Positions 1 to 11,882 of a stretch of 64,000 nucleotides of DNA are shown here, one piece after another. Source of the stretch: Porpolomopsis calyptriformis (taxonomy: Eukaryota > Basidiomycota > Agaricomycetes > Agaricales > Hygrophoraceae). Where the stretch lies: assembly GCA_951640195.1 (NCBI GenBank), contig OX621170.1, positions 1,860,001-1,924,000 on the forward strand. The letters are read 5' to 3'. Both the position numbers and the translations under genes were made by a program. The first letter of the stretch is position 1; each line of letters opens with the position of its first letter. The notes beneath the pieces were generated by a model that was not told where the DNA came from, searched no databases, and saw only the letters and a list, made by a program, of their open reading frames with translations.

Positions 1-1815
1 CTTGAAGAATGGAGACATTATCTGGAAGGGGTGAAACATCAAGTAACTATCTTATCAGATCACCAAAATCTGCAGTATTTTGCCTCAGCAAAAACCCTGA
101 CCAGACGACAAGCAAGATGGAGCTTATTCCTAACAAGATTTGATTATATAATCAAACATCAACCTGGAAGACTAGGTGGAAAACCAGATAAATTGTCAAG
201 ACGAGCAGATTACCAGATAGAAGGAGAAGAAAACCAGGGACAGATTCTATTGAAGCCAGAAGTTTTCAAAATAAAAGCTCTGTTTCAAGGACATATGACA
301 ACAGTCAAAGATCACCCTATACTACAAACAATTCAAGCCTCTGAAGCTTTCGACTCTGAAATCGAAGAAGCCTTGAAAATAGTCAAAGGAGGGATGCCTA
401 GAAGACTCAGAAAAGGATTGGAAGACTGGAACACCGAGAATGGTCTAATTCTTTTCAAAGGAAAAGTCTATGTCCCAAAAGATGAGGAAATAAGGAGGGA
501 TTTAGTACATCTGCATCATGATACCTTGGAAGGAGGGTATCAAGGAGAATACCGAATGCTGGAACTACTCACCTGAAATTACTGGTGGCCAGGAATCACG
601 ACTTATGTCAAACATTATGTGAAAACCTGTGACACCTGTAATCGAAAGAAAAGATCCTATCACAGAGCCAAAGGAAGGTTGATACCAATACTGCCTTCAG
701 AAAGACCATGGGAGATGGTAACAAATGACTTCATTATGGAACTACCCAAATCGGAAGGTTACGATGCCATCTGGGTTGTGGTGGATCAGTTAACAAAAGA
801 AGCTCATTTTATACCAACAACTATTGAGGTGGACACAGAGGAGACAGTAAAACTATATATGAATCATATTTGGAGGCTACATGGGGTCCCAGAGAAGATG
901 ATTTCAGACCACGGAACACAATTCACATCGAAACTAATGAGGGGAATTTTTAAGAAACTAGGGATCGAAGGGGCCTATTCAACAGCATATCACCCTCAAA
1001 CTGATGGACAAACTGAACGCATTAACCAAGAATTAGAGTAATACCTCAGAACATTTTGTAATTATTGACAAAATGACTGGGCCAAATTCTTACCAATGGC
1101 AGAATTTGCCCACAATAACAATGAAAACTCGTCCATGAAAAGGACTCCATTCTATGCTGCAAGAGGATATCATCCAAAGATGGCGATCCCTCAGGCTGGA
1201 AAGTCTGAAGTACCGAGAGCCCAAGATCTGACCGAAGAGATAAAGAGAGTTCAAGAAGAAATCAAGGCATCAATCAGGCTAGCCCAGAATACAATGAAAG
1301 ACTATTATGATAAGAAAACGGAAGAAGTACATAGGGAGGTTAGAGATAAGGTCTGGCTGGATGCAACAAACATCAGCACTACCGCCCCTAGCAAAAAACT
1401 GGCAGATAAGAGATTGGGACCCTTTGAAATAGAAAGGAAACTCTCAGACCAAGTCTACAAATTGAAATTACCAGGGACGTACCGAATACATCTGGTCTTT
1501 CATGGAAATTTACTCAGCACTTATGAGGACTCAGAGATAAAAGGGAGAAGACTGGAAGAACTGGAGGGAATAGAAATAGAAGGGGAGGAAGAGTACGAGG
1601 TTGACCAAATCCTGGATGGAAGGCTCTGGCGAAACCAAAAACAATATTTGGTACAGTGGAAGGGGTACTCTATTTCGGAAAACTCCTGGGAACCCGGAAA
1701 AAATCTGGAAAATGCGGCGGAAAAGGTCTCGGAATTTCATGACAAGCATCCTGACTTCAAATTTGAGAAGAGAAGAGCTTTGGGTCCATCCTCGCATAGC
1801 TCCAGTGGACTCTAG
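1..1815 (+). pseudogene. pol: Gypsy pol, C-terminal part: RNase H end, integrase, chromodomain (family E)
   Basis: One reading frame runs from base 1 to the TAG at 1813. It begins in the C-terminal part of RNase H, around the [10 protein letters not shown] motif. The integrase zinc-binding region follows (histidines near 515-530, CDTC near 630). The core carries the acidic residues in VTNDFI, ISDHGTQF and the E of QTDGQTER. A chromodomain covers roughly 1590-1760 (EYEVDQIL, YLVQWKGY, SWEP), which would tether integration to modified histones. In-frame stops lie at 574 (TGA), 1039 (TAA) and 1066 (TGA). Each falls where the family has R or Q, so C-to-T changes of CGA or CAA explain all three. 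The copy cannot make functional integrase. Confidence 0.9.
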
Positions 1816-1826
1816 GGAGGGGGTAA
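1813..1826 (+). other. Polypurine tract before the E 3' LTR
   Basis: The pol stop codon TAG is followed at once by GGGAGGGGGTAA, which abuts the LTR start TGTCATG. Position and composition fit the plus-strand primer used by LTR retrotransposons. Confidence 0.75.
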
Positions 1827-1984
1827 TGTCATGAAATTGGCGTTCACTCTCTTAAAGTTCCTCTCTTTTCGTCACTCTTTTCTTTTCTTTCTTATGCCTA
1901 TTCTTTTGGAGGAAGGGCTGTCTTTATTGGCAGTGGAAACTACTTGTACGAAAGGGGGAATCCATGTCCGACTAGCTAATTATA

Positions 1985-2814
1985 CTAGTCCATCTTGGCA
2001 ATCTCCTGCACCATACTATCCCTCAAGAACTCTACAAAACTCGACACTACTTGACCATCTATTGCGGCCAACTTATTACCCCAGTAGATTGCCCTATTGG
2101 TGTTACCACCGGAGGCCTGCAACTCGGCAGCCTTCCCTTCAACGAAACTCATCGCTATCTTTCTCGCTTCCTCACCCAACCAATCGTTGGTGGGACTCCA
2201 TAACAAACTGGGAGGAACTTCTTCCTCCTCGATCTTAACATTAACGTTAGTCAATGACGATGACAAATCTTCCACTAAGAATAAAGAGTCAACAATCACG
2301 AAGAGAGCAAGAGAATTAAGAGCTTACCACTAGATAAAGAACTCATTGGACCAGGGGTCCAAGGACGGAAGGGGGGACTGGCAGCCCAGTCGACTGCCTC
2401 CTTCTTGACAGAAGGGAGGGAATCAGCCCACTTGTCAGACCCCCAATTAACCTGCTCCTCCAAAGGGAGCTGGGAAGTAGGGGGAGGGGTGTCATCATCC
2501 CAAGCTAAGAAAGGGAAAGCCTATTATCAACAAACACAGACTAATAAAGACAAAACAAAATACTCACCAAGCGGATCCTCCATCAACCCGCAAGCATGCT
2601 GGATTGGCCAGCGAATGAACAGACACTTCTTGACTTTGTGCTTGCCACCGCAAGCGAAGCAGGAGAAGGAAGACCAACAGAGGTCGGCGTCGGAGGGGAT
2701 GCGCTGGAGGTAGTAGTGAAACGAATCACAATTGAGAAAGACAGGAGCAGTGCGGTGCACCACTCCAGACTGCTTGAAGAATCAGACGTAGTGGCCTTGG
2801 TGGGAGGGAGTCAT
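1985..2814 (-). pseudogene. Antisense three-exon gene in the U3 of the E LTR, copy 1 (one nonsense codon)
   Basis: Read on the minus strand. Exon 1 is 2568-2814 (247 nt), exon 2 is 2328-2504 (177 nt), exon 3 is 1985-2274 (290 nt). Introns are 63 and 53 bp with GTGAGT..TTAG and GTAAGC..TTAG ends. The exons sum to 714 nt, exactly 238 codons with the stop. A cysteine/histidine motif CX2CX3HX4C lies at residues 52-64, a one-residue-shorter variant of the retroviral zinc knuckle. Exon 2 is proline- and tryptophan-rich. Exon 3 is acidic, then helical-looking. Codon 11 is TGA (2782-2784) where the intact copy at 20399-21229 has CGA. Function is unknown. It could be a captured host gene or a regulator of the element. 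Confidence 0.7.
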
Positions 2815-2861
2815 GATGAATTGACAAGGATTGAACTGAAGTGTAGGGATACAACCCCACA

Positions 2862-2870
2862 CCTTTTATA
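2862..2870 (-). promoter_or_regulatory. TATA box of the antisense LTR gene
   Basis: TATAAAAGG on the minus strand lies about 50 nt upstream of the antisense ATG (2814). It is conserved in the other two copies (for example 21276-21284). Confidence 0.6.
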
Positions 2871-3010
2871 TGCTCAGACACAAAAGGAAGACCAAAAGGA
2901 GGTTCCTCAGTCAAAGAAGAGAAACCCGATACGCCAGACAAGAGATAGAAACAATGGCGATCTCATGACTAGAAGAACAATGGGAACCAGTCATGAGACA
3001 GCACAGCCTA

Positions 3011-3073
3011 ATACTGTGGAAGGCTATGCCCAATAGAGTTGAGTCATCAAAACAACACAGCCTTCCACAGTAT
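3011..3073. repeat. 15-bp perfect inverted repeat in the E LTR
   Basis: ATACTGTGGAAGGCT (3011-3025) is the reverse complement of 3059-3073, with a 33-nt spacer. It sits between the antisense TATA box (2862) and the sense TATA box (3173). Equivalent repeats are at 14260-14322 and 21425-21487. In the last copy both arms changed at position 3, keeping the pairing. Confidence 0.8.
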
Positions 3074-3172
3074 GACTAAGAACAATGGCAAACCTTAAAT
3101 CGGAAGCTGTGAACAATAGAAAATGGGGTGACTGCGGAGATTGACTCATAATGACTCCTATTTTAGAAATAC

Positions 3173-3180
3173 TATATAAA
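3173..3180 (+). promoter_or_regulatory. Sense TATA box of the E LTR
   Basis: TATATAAA is conserved in the three LTR copies (21586-21593 in the third). The predicted element transcript would start near 3205. Confidence 0.6.
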
Positions 3181-3532
3181 CCCTGAGGGCGAAGCGGATC
3201 ATCACTTCGTCCTCCTGTGAGATTACTTGTAGTAGCACGAATGCAATCAGAATCATCAGACTTCTTTTCCATCAGAACAAGAAAAGAGAAACACAAAACA
3301 CAACTACTGAGCCAACCGTTCATGCCCATATTCCCTAAACTCTCAGCAGAGGCACGCAACAGATTCAACCCGCAGAACAACTTCTTTGTAGAAGTAAAAC
3401 TTAATTCAGAAGGGATCATCACTCTATACGAAGACGTCCCTGTCAGAACTTTCTTCTACATCCTACTAGACTTATTGAGCTCCAAGGCCTGCCTTGTGAT
3501 TAATGAAAAGACTTGCAACTACAGTTGTGACA

Positions 3533-5397
3533 GTGATGCATTCTGTTCTATGCAAGATCCTCACTTGCCATCAATTCGCCAGGACATTCCTGCTTTGACA
3601 GTTGACAATGTTGATCTAAAAGACATGATTAATGACTTCACCTTGAATGTTGAGCAAGCGCAAGCCTTCAGAATTATCTGTGAACATAGTATGCAAATGA
3701 AACCAGAACCACTCTGCATGTACCTTGGTGGACCTGGCGGAACAGGTAAATCGCGAGTAATTCATGTGCTGACAGAATTTTTCAAATGTTGCGATCAAAG
3801 TCGTCGATTCCATTTAGCATCTTATACAGGTGTCGCTGCCAGAAACATACATGGCATGACATTGCACTCTGCCTTGTGTCTTAATTAAAGAACCGCTAAC
3901 TAAATGAAGACAAGAACTCACCGAGATCTCATTGCGATGTGGGAAGGAGTTGACTACCTGTTTATTGATGAAGTTTTGATGATCGGTTGTGCCTTTCTGT
4001 TACAAATCAGTGAAGTATTAACAGAAGCTAAAGGAAATACTTCCGCATTTGGGGGAATGAATGTCATATTTTGTGGTGACTTTGCCCAGTTACCTCCCGT
4101 TGGCCAGACTCGCCTGTTCGCTCACCTCAATACTAAAGGTTTAGCTCAAACTGGGACCAAAAAAGGTCAGAATGCGATATTCGGGAAGCTGTTGTGGCTA
4201 TCAGTAAAGGTAGTTGTTATGTTGCATGAAATAAAAAGACAATCTGGTCCTGAAAATCTACCATTCATCAGTCTATTGAATCGTCTACGTGAAGGGAAAT
4301 GCACTGATGCTGATTATGATTTGCTTAATGCTTGCCTGTTGAACCACATGTGACCCAATTGGAGTGACTTGATATGGCAAGATGTCCCTATCATTGTTAC
4401 AGAAAATGCTGTAAAAGATGCATTAAACATTAGAGCAACTATGGCTTTCACTGAACGTACCGGTCGGCAGTTACACTAGTACTATTCCACAGACACAAGA
4501 GGTAGAAATTTATTAACAGATGATGTCTTGAAAGCTCGTCTTGAAAGTTTTCATTCAGGACAGACAAACCAAAGACTAGGAAAGATACCTTTGGTTATAG
4601 GTATGCCAGTGATGTTTACACAAAATTTTGATGTGGAAGGCAGAATAGTCAACGGGAGTTCTGGCATGTTAAAAAGCATCAGATATAAAGTAGATGCTAT
4701 GGGATGTCGTCATGCGATTTCTTGTGTGATTTATGTCCAAGATACGACTGACTCGCAACTGCCTCATCTCCCGCATCACTCATTTCCAGCCCTTGAAGAT
4801 ACTGTTGATATGATATTCACCCATCCTTACTCGAAAAAAAAATGCTTGATCAAACGTACCCAATTACTGATATTGCCTGCTTTCGCTATGACCACGCACA
4901 AAGCCCAAGGAAAAACTTTACCAAGAGTTATCGTAGACTTGGAATCCTGTAGGGGAACAGAAGCACCTTATGTTATGCTCTCTCGTGTTACCTTGCTTGA
5001 TGGTTTGTTAATCATGCGACCTTTTTCCAAAGGGAAGATTATATGTCGTCGATCAGAAGACTTGAGGAATGAAAGTAAATGATTAGAATTTCTTCGACTA
5101 CAGACAATTGTACAATTTGGATCTACAGAAGAAATAAAATCAGCCCAAGCGCGAGCAGATGTTTGCAATATAGAACATGAGAACGAACTTGTGGGTAATG
5201 ACTTACAAATTGACGAGGCCATCACACGTCTAAACAGACTGCAATCTAGGATCGCATCGCATCCCTCAGCTCAACTATCTCTGTCTCAGCAACCACCATC
5301 GCAAGGCGCTAATCTTACTGCATTGCAATCATTACATTGTCCTGCTTCACAATACATTTTGCCCGAGAGGTCTAGAAAAAAGCAAAAAATTAGATGA
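3533..5397 (+). pseudogene. PIF1-like helicase of a Helitron, 3' half, decayed
   Basis: A single frame shows the motifs of the PIF1/RecD family helicase that Helitrons carry. These are Walker A GGPGGTGKS (about 3727-3753), Walker B FIDEV near 3962, GDFAQLPPVG near 4076, and the late motif FAMTTHKAQGKT near 4885. In-frame stops lie at 3886, 3901, 4351, 4477 and 5080, mostly explained by C-to-T changes. The frame ends at 5397 with a basic tail. The 5' half is absent because family E is inserted at 3532/3533, so the Rep part, if present, is left of the window. I could not identify the Helitron 3' terminus. Confidence 0.85.
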
Positions 5398-6267
5398 CAA
5401 TATCAAACACGTTTTATTCCAATGTATGTATCAATGTATAATTCTACTCCCGCCCACTCGATTAATCGAATAACAGTAAGTCAGGGTCATCTTTTGAGAC
5501 TGAATTCTACTAATCCCTTAACAGATCAACTAATTCACGAACAGTTCACTACTTGACAACTCAGCGTTGTATTATCCATGGTGTAATGAAGTTATATATG
5601 GTTTAAAGCGTGAACAGGAACACAAGTAATCGGTAAAGATAGGGCAAGGAAAGAACAAGAGGAAAAGTTGCCGTGTGTGATGTTGATAGCAAGGGGAAGG
5701 CAAGGTGAGTAATACTCCGATCGCATTTCCTTGGTATTAACCAAAGTTGTACTTTCCATTAGACCTTTGCTCAATTTTTTTTTGATTGCATAAAATCTGC
5801 TACCTGTTAGTGCCGTAGCTCATTGCCTCACACATGTATGTTTTTTGGTTTTGTTTTTTTGTTTCTTTTACTGACCCTGAAGCACACCTTGACGATACCC
5901 AGATTTGCACCTCTTCCCCCCCTTTTTTGGTTTCAATTTTCCTTTTTCTCTCTCCTTTACTAGCATTCCACAATTGCATCGGCTTCTTGTCGGAGTGAAA
6001 TCACACACACGTGTAGGTCCACTCATTAACTTGTTGATCGGTACACACTGAAACATCTACGCTTCCGTCACTTTGCCTTTCATTTTACCAAAACAGCCCC
6101 TGGTTGTCGTACCGCCTGCTTTCCGATCTCATAGACAACATTGGATTCACACAGTTAACTACATTATTGATTCTTTTCTTACTCTGAATGTACTAGTAAC
6201 TTGAAAAAATGGAGACAATTTTGATGTATATAAGAAACGAGTGTTGGATTGTGAATCAATATTCACA
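5398..6267. other. Non-coding stretch after the helicase
   Basis: No supported gene. Open frames here are short and lack family motifs. T-rich runs occur near 5775 and 5840-5950. The Helitron 3' end is probably here or further right. Confidence 0.4.
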
Positions 6268-7763
6268 ATGCAAATTCCTTCTTCTCCCTCCAGTGGTACA
6301 GCTCCTTCCGACAATGAAAATGAACCCGATCCCCTCGCTCAATCTCTTCTCATTTTCTCTCGTCACGCCGACTGCCCTGGCTCTCCTGGCTGGTTTGACA
6401 GTGTGCCAATTGAAAACCAGCCCCGCACCCTTGAAGGGATGCCTGACACCGCAGATTACTTCATCAACCAACACGGCCAACCTCTGATTGTCATTTTCCC
6501 AGCTGAACTCGATCTCAGAGGCAAATACAATCGAACCGATTCATACTTTAATCTTCCAGATGATGTAAGCTGTCTTTCATTAAATATACATCTCTAATTG
6601 ACTTGCCTTTATACAGTTCGGCTTCGCTGATCTCAGAAAAGCCCATGCTCATTTTGAGCTGTGTCTCTTAGACGATGATTGTCCTGCCGATGCTGTTCGA
6701 GCATCTCGCGTCACCTTTGAAACATTGGTTGTACTTTTTAATGAAGTTGAAACCAAGAGGAATGGTGGTAAGCTCTATGTATTACTGTCAGCAAACATTT
6801 TCTCATTTCAACTGTTATATGAAAGACTTACCTGCAGACAAATGCCTAAACGTCACTCCTTTTTGGAGATCATATGATGCAAACTCTGGCAACTGATACA
6901 CTCTCATAGTCCAAACTGATCCACTACTCAACAACGTTCCTGACCCCAAGAAAGCGCCTGTCCCAATGATGGACCGCAGCGACGTCGGTAGTAAGTGTCC
7001 ATTGCTTACCGTCACTGTTAAACTGATGTGGTTATCATATCTTAGAAACGGTCGAACCACCTAGTCCCAGTAAGTTCCGCTTGTTACGCAGTATAACTGT
7101 TCTTAACTTGCACCTTCAGGTAAGGTGAGACAGAGGCCTGTGCCAACCGTCAAAGCTTCCTTGAAGATGGCGAATTTAAAAGGCAACTTTTTTTTTTCTG
7201 TTTGTTGTGTTGATTTATGTCTATTTTCTTTTCATTTTTAATAGGCACTCATGACTACAAACTATCTGATCTCGTGGATCCCGACGGCCATTATGCTGCC
7301 TTGCAGCCTGGTAGCACCAAAGATATTACATTCAACATACCAGATGTCTGAGATGGGAATGGCCTTCTTATTCACCTGAAGGATTATGCATGAACACTTG
7401 TTCACGGAAGCAAAGTCATCATTGAAGCCAAATTGAAACTGTAAGTTGACATCAAATATTACTTGTCGCAATCGATTCAACCCTCCCCCCCCCACTACAG
7501 TTGGAACATCTGTGCCATGGATAAATCTAAAGCATCTGCCCCTTCTAGGTGGAGATCTCGAGATGGACCAGACAAAGGCTCTCGAACGTATCAGATCATC
7601 CTCAACAAATTGCAGGTTTTACCTCTTGCCGATATAAGCAAGAATATATTTACAACACCTGCTACTTTGAGCAATATCATCACAAAACGTAAAGCCGAGA
7701 ACATTGCCTCTTCCTCAAAGAAGATTCGCATTGATGACAATATTTTTGCCATGGATCAATGTG
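6268..7763 (+). pseudogene. Degraded multi-exon gene of unknown function
   Basis: Proposed exons: 6268-6564, 6617-6767, 6838-6990, 7046-7069, from 7120, about 7244-7442, and about 7501-7763. The first introns are 50-70 bp with GTAAG donors and phase-consistent joins. The frame encodes stretches such as FGFADLRKAHAHFELCLLDD and, near the end, VHGSKVIIEAKLKL then WNICAMDKS. Within the joined frame there are TGA stops at about 6895, 7348 and 7390, each replaceable by CGA. I do not recognise the family. It may be a host gene or a fragment carried by the neighbouring Helitron. The exon 5/6 join (about 7170-7243) is uncertain. Confidence 0.5.
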
Positions 7764-7839
7764 TGTATCTTACTATATGTTTCTTTTGCTTCCTCACTGA
7801 AATTAACCCATAGAATTTTGAGTGGTCTCATCTCATGCC

Positions 7840-7997
7840 GTGTCATCCCTGTCCTGTGTCATCCCCGTCTCATATCGCCCCCATCTCGTATTGCCCCTGT
7901 CTCGTCTCGTCCCCGTCTCGTCTCATCCCTGTTTCGTATCGTCCCCATTCCATATCGTCCCCGTCTCATCACATCTCATCACATCTCGTTACTGTTG
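7840..7997 (+). repeat. Degenerate C/T-rich minisatellite
   Basis: Imperfect tandem copies of a short unit resembling CGTCTCGTCCC (about 10-20 bp) run across this stretch and end in CATCTCATCA-type units. Overlapping frames are open in more than one register, as expected of a repeat rather than a gene. Confidence 0.65.
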
Positions 7998-8621
7998 CAT
8001 CTCGCAACATCTCAACGTAACCTAATGTCACTAGTATCCCTGTGCAACATGAAAACAGGAAAAAAAAAGAAGGAAACGTAAAAACCATTTAAAAAATATA
8101 TATATACTTCATGTACATATGAAATCGAGCCCTTAAAGCTTGTTTCCTTTGCAATACAGTATGGGACCATTCAAGTCCCAATTTATTTAAATGTTATTGC
8201 AACTAGGTTTTAACAAAACAGCCTGGTAGCAGGCATTGCCATGAAGGTGGCCCTCCAGCTTTATATAATTATAACACAGCCAAATGTGGCAGGACAGCTG
8301 TGTGCAACCTAGCCAACCTTTAGTGGATGCCCATACTCTCTGCAAACCCACCTCTGCCACTCTTAAACTCTACTTTACTATTAGGATTATTCTATTAGGC
8401 ACTCCAGGGTGCACGCTCAGGTACAAAGCACCCCTCCCCAAGCATTTTTTGGACCCAGGGTGCACATTTGACTAGTGCACCCCCCTCTGGCCATCCTGTT
8501 GGTGATAAGCTCTAGCATTTGTGACCAAGACACAGTGACCTTGGAGTGAGACAGTTCTAACTGATGTAGTCTAACCTGGTGCATATATTTTGTACAGTTG
8601 CGCTAATGATGTCAGGGCTGC
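7998..8621. other. Unassigned sequence left of element F
   Basis: No coding region or repeat could be supported. It ends in GCTGC (8617-8621), the target site duplicated by element F. Confidence 0.4.
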
Positions 8622-9032
8622 TGTTATAAACTGGTTGTTGTCGAGACGGTTTTACTTCGGAGTGCTCTGTCCCAAGATGATGATAATGTCTCAAGTCCTA
8701 GTTATTGGGTGTCTAACAAGGAATCAGACTTAAGGTCTGAGTATGACTAACTAGGAGTTTATATACTGACTACGCTACTGTGGATGAGTCAGTGTTTACA
8801 TGAGGAATACATGCGATGAGTAAAGATAAGCATGATAGAAGACTCGGAGCATGTGAAGAGATGAAACATAATCGTCGGAAATGAAAAGTGTCCTATCTAG
8901 GATAGATGAAAAAGATAAGGTCATGGTAAGTCCCATAACGAAATTGTGGGGAATCCCAAACAAAGATAAGACTAATCCAACTAAGCAACAATGACTAACA
9001 TAGAGAAGGAAAGAAAATTTACATCCATGACA
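8622..9032 (-). repeat. 3' LTR of element F
   Basis: 411 bp, TGTTATAAAC to ATCCATGACA on the plus strand. It pairs with 19691-20101. Confidence 0.9.
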
Positions 9033-9390
9033 TACACCTCGCCTTTCGGGAAATTCGACCCGAATTTCAAACCTGGGTGATGTCAGTCGTTTCATTCTCT
9101 GAGGCCTGTGTCACAGTCGTAATTTTCTTTTCTTTCCTTTATCTTATCATATGCAAACCTGTATCTTATCCTGGGATTCCCCACATTCTTTCATTGGGAT
9201 TCCCCATTACCTTTCTCTGGGATTCCCCACTACTCTATCCATATGTGGACACCCTTCATTTCTGTTATGTTTCAACCCCTTATGATTCATCATCGATCAT
9301 GATGACTCACCCTTATCTTTGACTCATGTTTATATCACACTGACTCACACAGATAAGTAGTCAGTATATAAAGAGTACTTCTTGTATGTA

Positions 9391-9413
9391 CAGTTGAAAT
9401 TGTCATAATGCAT
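9391..9413 (+). repeat. Left TIR of the pogo element
   Basis: Begins CAGTTGAAATTGTCATAATG. It is the reverse complement of 11860-11882. Confidence 0.9.
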
Positions 9414-9645
9414 GTCATTAATATGCATAAATCTAATAATGCATTGCTTTTCATAGGGAACCACACTGGGGTGCAGGGAAAATACTTACATGTTGCATAT
9501 TGCATATTGCATAGGGTAGCAACGCGATGTATGTATTATGGGGTCATATGGAGGGGACCACGTGGGCACATCAATTTGATAAAAATATAAATACGAAGAG
9601 GGGAATTGAGCATGTAGGCATCACCTCCCAGTTCAGAGCCCAGCC

Positions 9646-11748
9646 ATGCCTGCTGTACCAACATGAAAGCCCCGCGACAAGCCTGCACCCTATACCCGGA
9701 AACCTGGACCCAAGGGGAAACAACCAAGTGCCAGAGCGGCAACATCAGCCAAAACTCAGCCAGCAGATAAGCACAACAATCTCACCCTTCAAGACTGGAT
9801 GACCGTCTTCGCATTCATTGACTCCCACCCAACCCTTGGCCAACCAGCCATTGTTAAACATTTCAAGTCAAAAGTCGATGGTGCTCTTGTTTTTACCCAA
9901 TCTACTTTGTCACGCAAAATGAAGAACCGGGAAAGTCTTGAGGCCCGTGTACATGCCAATCCAAATGCTTTGAGCTCAAAGCATCCCCGTGTAGTGACCA
10001 GACCTGATGTAGAATGTGCCTTAGTGCTCTGGATGAGGTCTATGGAGGAGAAAAGAGAGATGGTTACTGGTCCAATGCTGGCAGAGAAACGAAAGCAGTT
10101 TGAAAAAGAGTTGAAGGTGCCACTAGAAGAGTGCCTTGTTGGTGAGGGTTGGATTCGAACTTTCTGCAAAGTGTGAGTTACACACAACACATGCTAATAC
10201 CTTTTTAACTAAACATAAAGGCAGATATAAGATCAAGGAGTATCGACGACACAGGGAAGCTGGATCTGTGGATCCTGCTGCAGTTGAGGCCAAGCAAAAA
10301 TGTGTGCAAGAAATTCTTGCACCATATGCTAAGAAAGACTGGTGGAATTTTGATGAATCTGGTCTCTTCGCATTTGCACCTCCAGACTGTGGACTAGTAA
10401 TGAAACAGATGAGCGGTAAAAAGAGAAGCAAGTTTCGGATCACCGTTGGCTTGGCTTGTAATGCAGATGGCAGTGAGAAAATGCTGCTCATATTCATTGG
10501 GAAGGCCAAGCAGCCGAGATGCTTCAAAAAAATAACCCCTGCAGACCGAGGCTTTTACTATCGCAATAATAAGAAAGCTTGGATGACATTAGACCTATTT
10601 GAGGAGTAAGTGGATGCAGCACATCTAGCTTCGAAACTTATGGTATAATATATAGGTGGATCCAGAAATTTGACTTGACAATGCGCCAGCAGAATCGTAA
10701 AGTCTGCCTTGTGATGGATAACTTCTCTGCTCACGAGATTGTATATGAGCCAACAAATGTGCAGCTTGAATTTTTCATGCCAAACTTAACGTCGTTTATC
10801 CAACCCTTGGATGCTGGCATCATCCGTTGCTTCAAAGCGCACTATCGACGAGGCTTTTGTAATCGAGCACTCGACCTTGACAATGCAGGGGAGCGAGATA
10901 TCTACAAGATCAATTTACTCGAGGCAATGTATATGGCAAAGGAAGCTTGGCGTGCCATTGATGCAACCACAATTGAACACTGCTGGAACCACACAGCCAT
11001 CCAGAGAGATCCTATCATGATCCGCATTCCTGCAACTTCTACCCCTGCGAAAATCACTTCGAATCCCCAAGAAGCGGTCGCTTGGGATATCATCCACGAA
11101 TTTGCAACAAGCGATATGTCCTTACCCCAGGCTGAACAAGCCTTGAAGGACCACCTTGCAGATGAAGATGCAGATACCAAGTGGAGACAAGCATTGGATG
11201 CTGTCATGGCTGCCGAAAACGATGTCAACATCGCCCTTGAAAATATCCACAAGATCCGACTTGCCTCAATGCAGAATCCATCTTCTGCTGGTCTTCCCCC
11301 TCAGCATGCTTCAACAGCTCAGTCTGAATTTGTTGAAGCAGAGCTGGTGAAGTCAGTGATCAAGTTGAAGGAGCGTAACCAGATTTTTGGACCAATTCCC
11401 ACCATTGATGAATTGATTGATTTGGCTGAAGAAGACGAGATTGGAGATTCCCCACACAGGTTTGAAGGTAGAGATGATGAGATTGTTGCCCAAGTCCTTC
11501 ACGAACAGGCTATAGAACGAGGAGAGGTCATTGAGGTTGAATCTGATGAGGAGGAGGATGAAAGCGGCACCTTAACTGTTGCCCAGATGATGGAGATGTC
11601 CAAGCAGCTTGAAATTGCGAGCCTTGGATGTGTTGCAGAAAGCTCTTTTGAGGTAGCGCAAGTCCTGCGTCACTTCCGGGCTGAGCTTGCGCAGACCGAG
11701 TTTCGTCGGGTAAAGCAGGTAACCCTAACCTCATTATGGCAGACGTAG
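9646..11748 (+). CDS. pogo/Tigger-type DDE transposase, three exons, one nonsense codon
   Basis: Exons 9646-10172, 10225-10605 and 10656-11748 are joined by 52- and 50-bp introns and sum to 2001 nt (666 aa), in frame throughout. The N-terminal part (residues about 45-175) resembles the CENP-B/Tigger helix-turn-helix region. The catalytic core has aspartates in WWNFDESGLF (about 10340), CLVMDNFSAH (about 10705) and SFIQPLDAGI (about 10795), the DDD pattern of pogo elements. The C-terminal third is acidic. A TGA at 9664-9666 (codon 7) looks like a decayed CGA. Translation from the ATG at 9799 would avoid it but drop 51 residues. This is the best-preserved DNA transposon gene here. Confidence 0.85.
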
Positions 11749-11859
11749 GCAGTATTCATGTCACGCTTTTGGCCTAGGTCACAGACATGTCACGATGAGT
11801 GACAATTTCTCTACTGCATATTTCTCATAACGCATTGCCGTGAGGTGGGAACCAACCAT

Positions 11860-11882
11860 ATGCATTATGACAATTTCAACTG
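11860..11882 (-). repeat. Right TIR of the pogo element
   Basis: Reads into the element as the same 23-bp sequence as the left TIR. It is followed by TA. Confidence 0.9.

Larger units (their letters stand above)
1..3532 (+). mobile_element. Ty3/Gypsy chromovirus family E, 3' part (5' end outside window)
   Basis: The end of pol (RNase H, integrase, chromodomain) is followed by a purine-rich tract and a 1706-bp 3' LTR running from TGTCATG to GTTGTGACA. The LTR limits are fixed by two solo copies with target-site duplications elsewhere in the window (13801-15507 and 20240-21946). The right flank starts GTGAT and continues the Helitron helicase, so the element sits inside that gene. The matching GTGAT should lie before the 5' LTR, outside the window. 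Confidence 0.9.
1827..3532 (+). repeat. 3' LTR of family E (1706 bp)
   Basis: This LTR is several times longer than the 355-609 bp LTRs of the other families here. The sense promoter TATATAAA (3173-3180) lies about 350 bp from the right end, so U3 is about 1.4 kb. Most of that U3 is occupied by an antisense three-exon gene (1985-2814). The same 1.7 kb unit occurs inverted at 13801-15507 and direct at 20240-21946. Confidence 0.9.
9391..11882 (+). mobile_element. pogo-like DNA transposon, 2492 bp (TA target site)
   Basis: Terminal inverted repeats of 23 bp match perfectly (9391-9413 and 11860-11882) and are flanked by TA on both sides (9389-9390 and 11883-11884), the Tc1/mariner-superfamily target. 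Internal copies of ATGCATT/ATTGC-like words near both ends may be subterminal transposase sites. It encodes one spliced transposase and sits inside solo LTR G. Confidence 0.92.

Noticed and set aside
5452..5480. Small palindrome TCGATTAATCGA as a Helitron 3' hairpin
   Set aside because: Not followed by a CTRR end at the expected distance, and no second copy to compare.
7822..8081. Overlapping serine/arginine/proline-rich ORFs
   Set aside because: They are open in several frames because of a C/T-rich minisatellite. No gene features.
8796..9095. A 99-codon minus-strand ORF (and its twin at 19865-20131)
   Set aside because: Lies inside the F LTR, lacks domain features, and is explained by LTR sequence.
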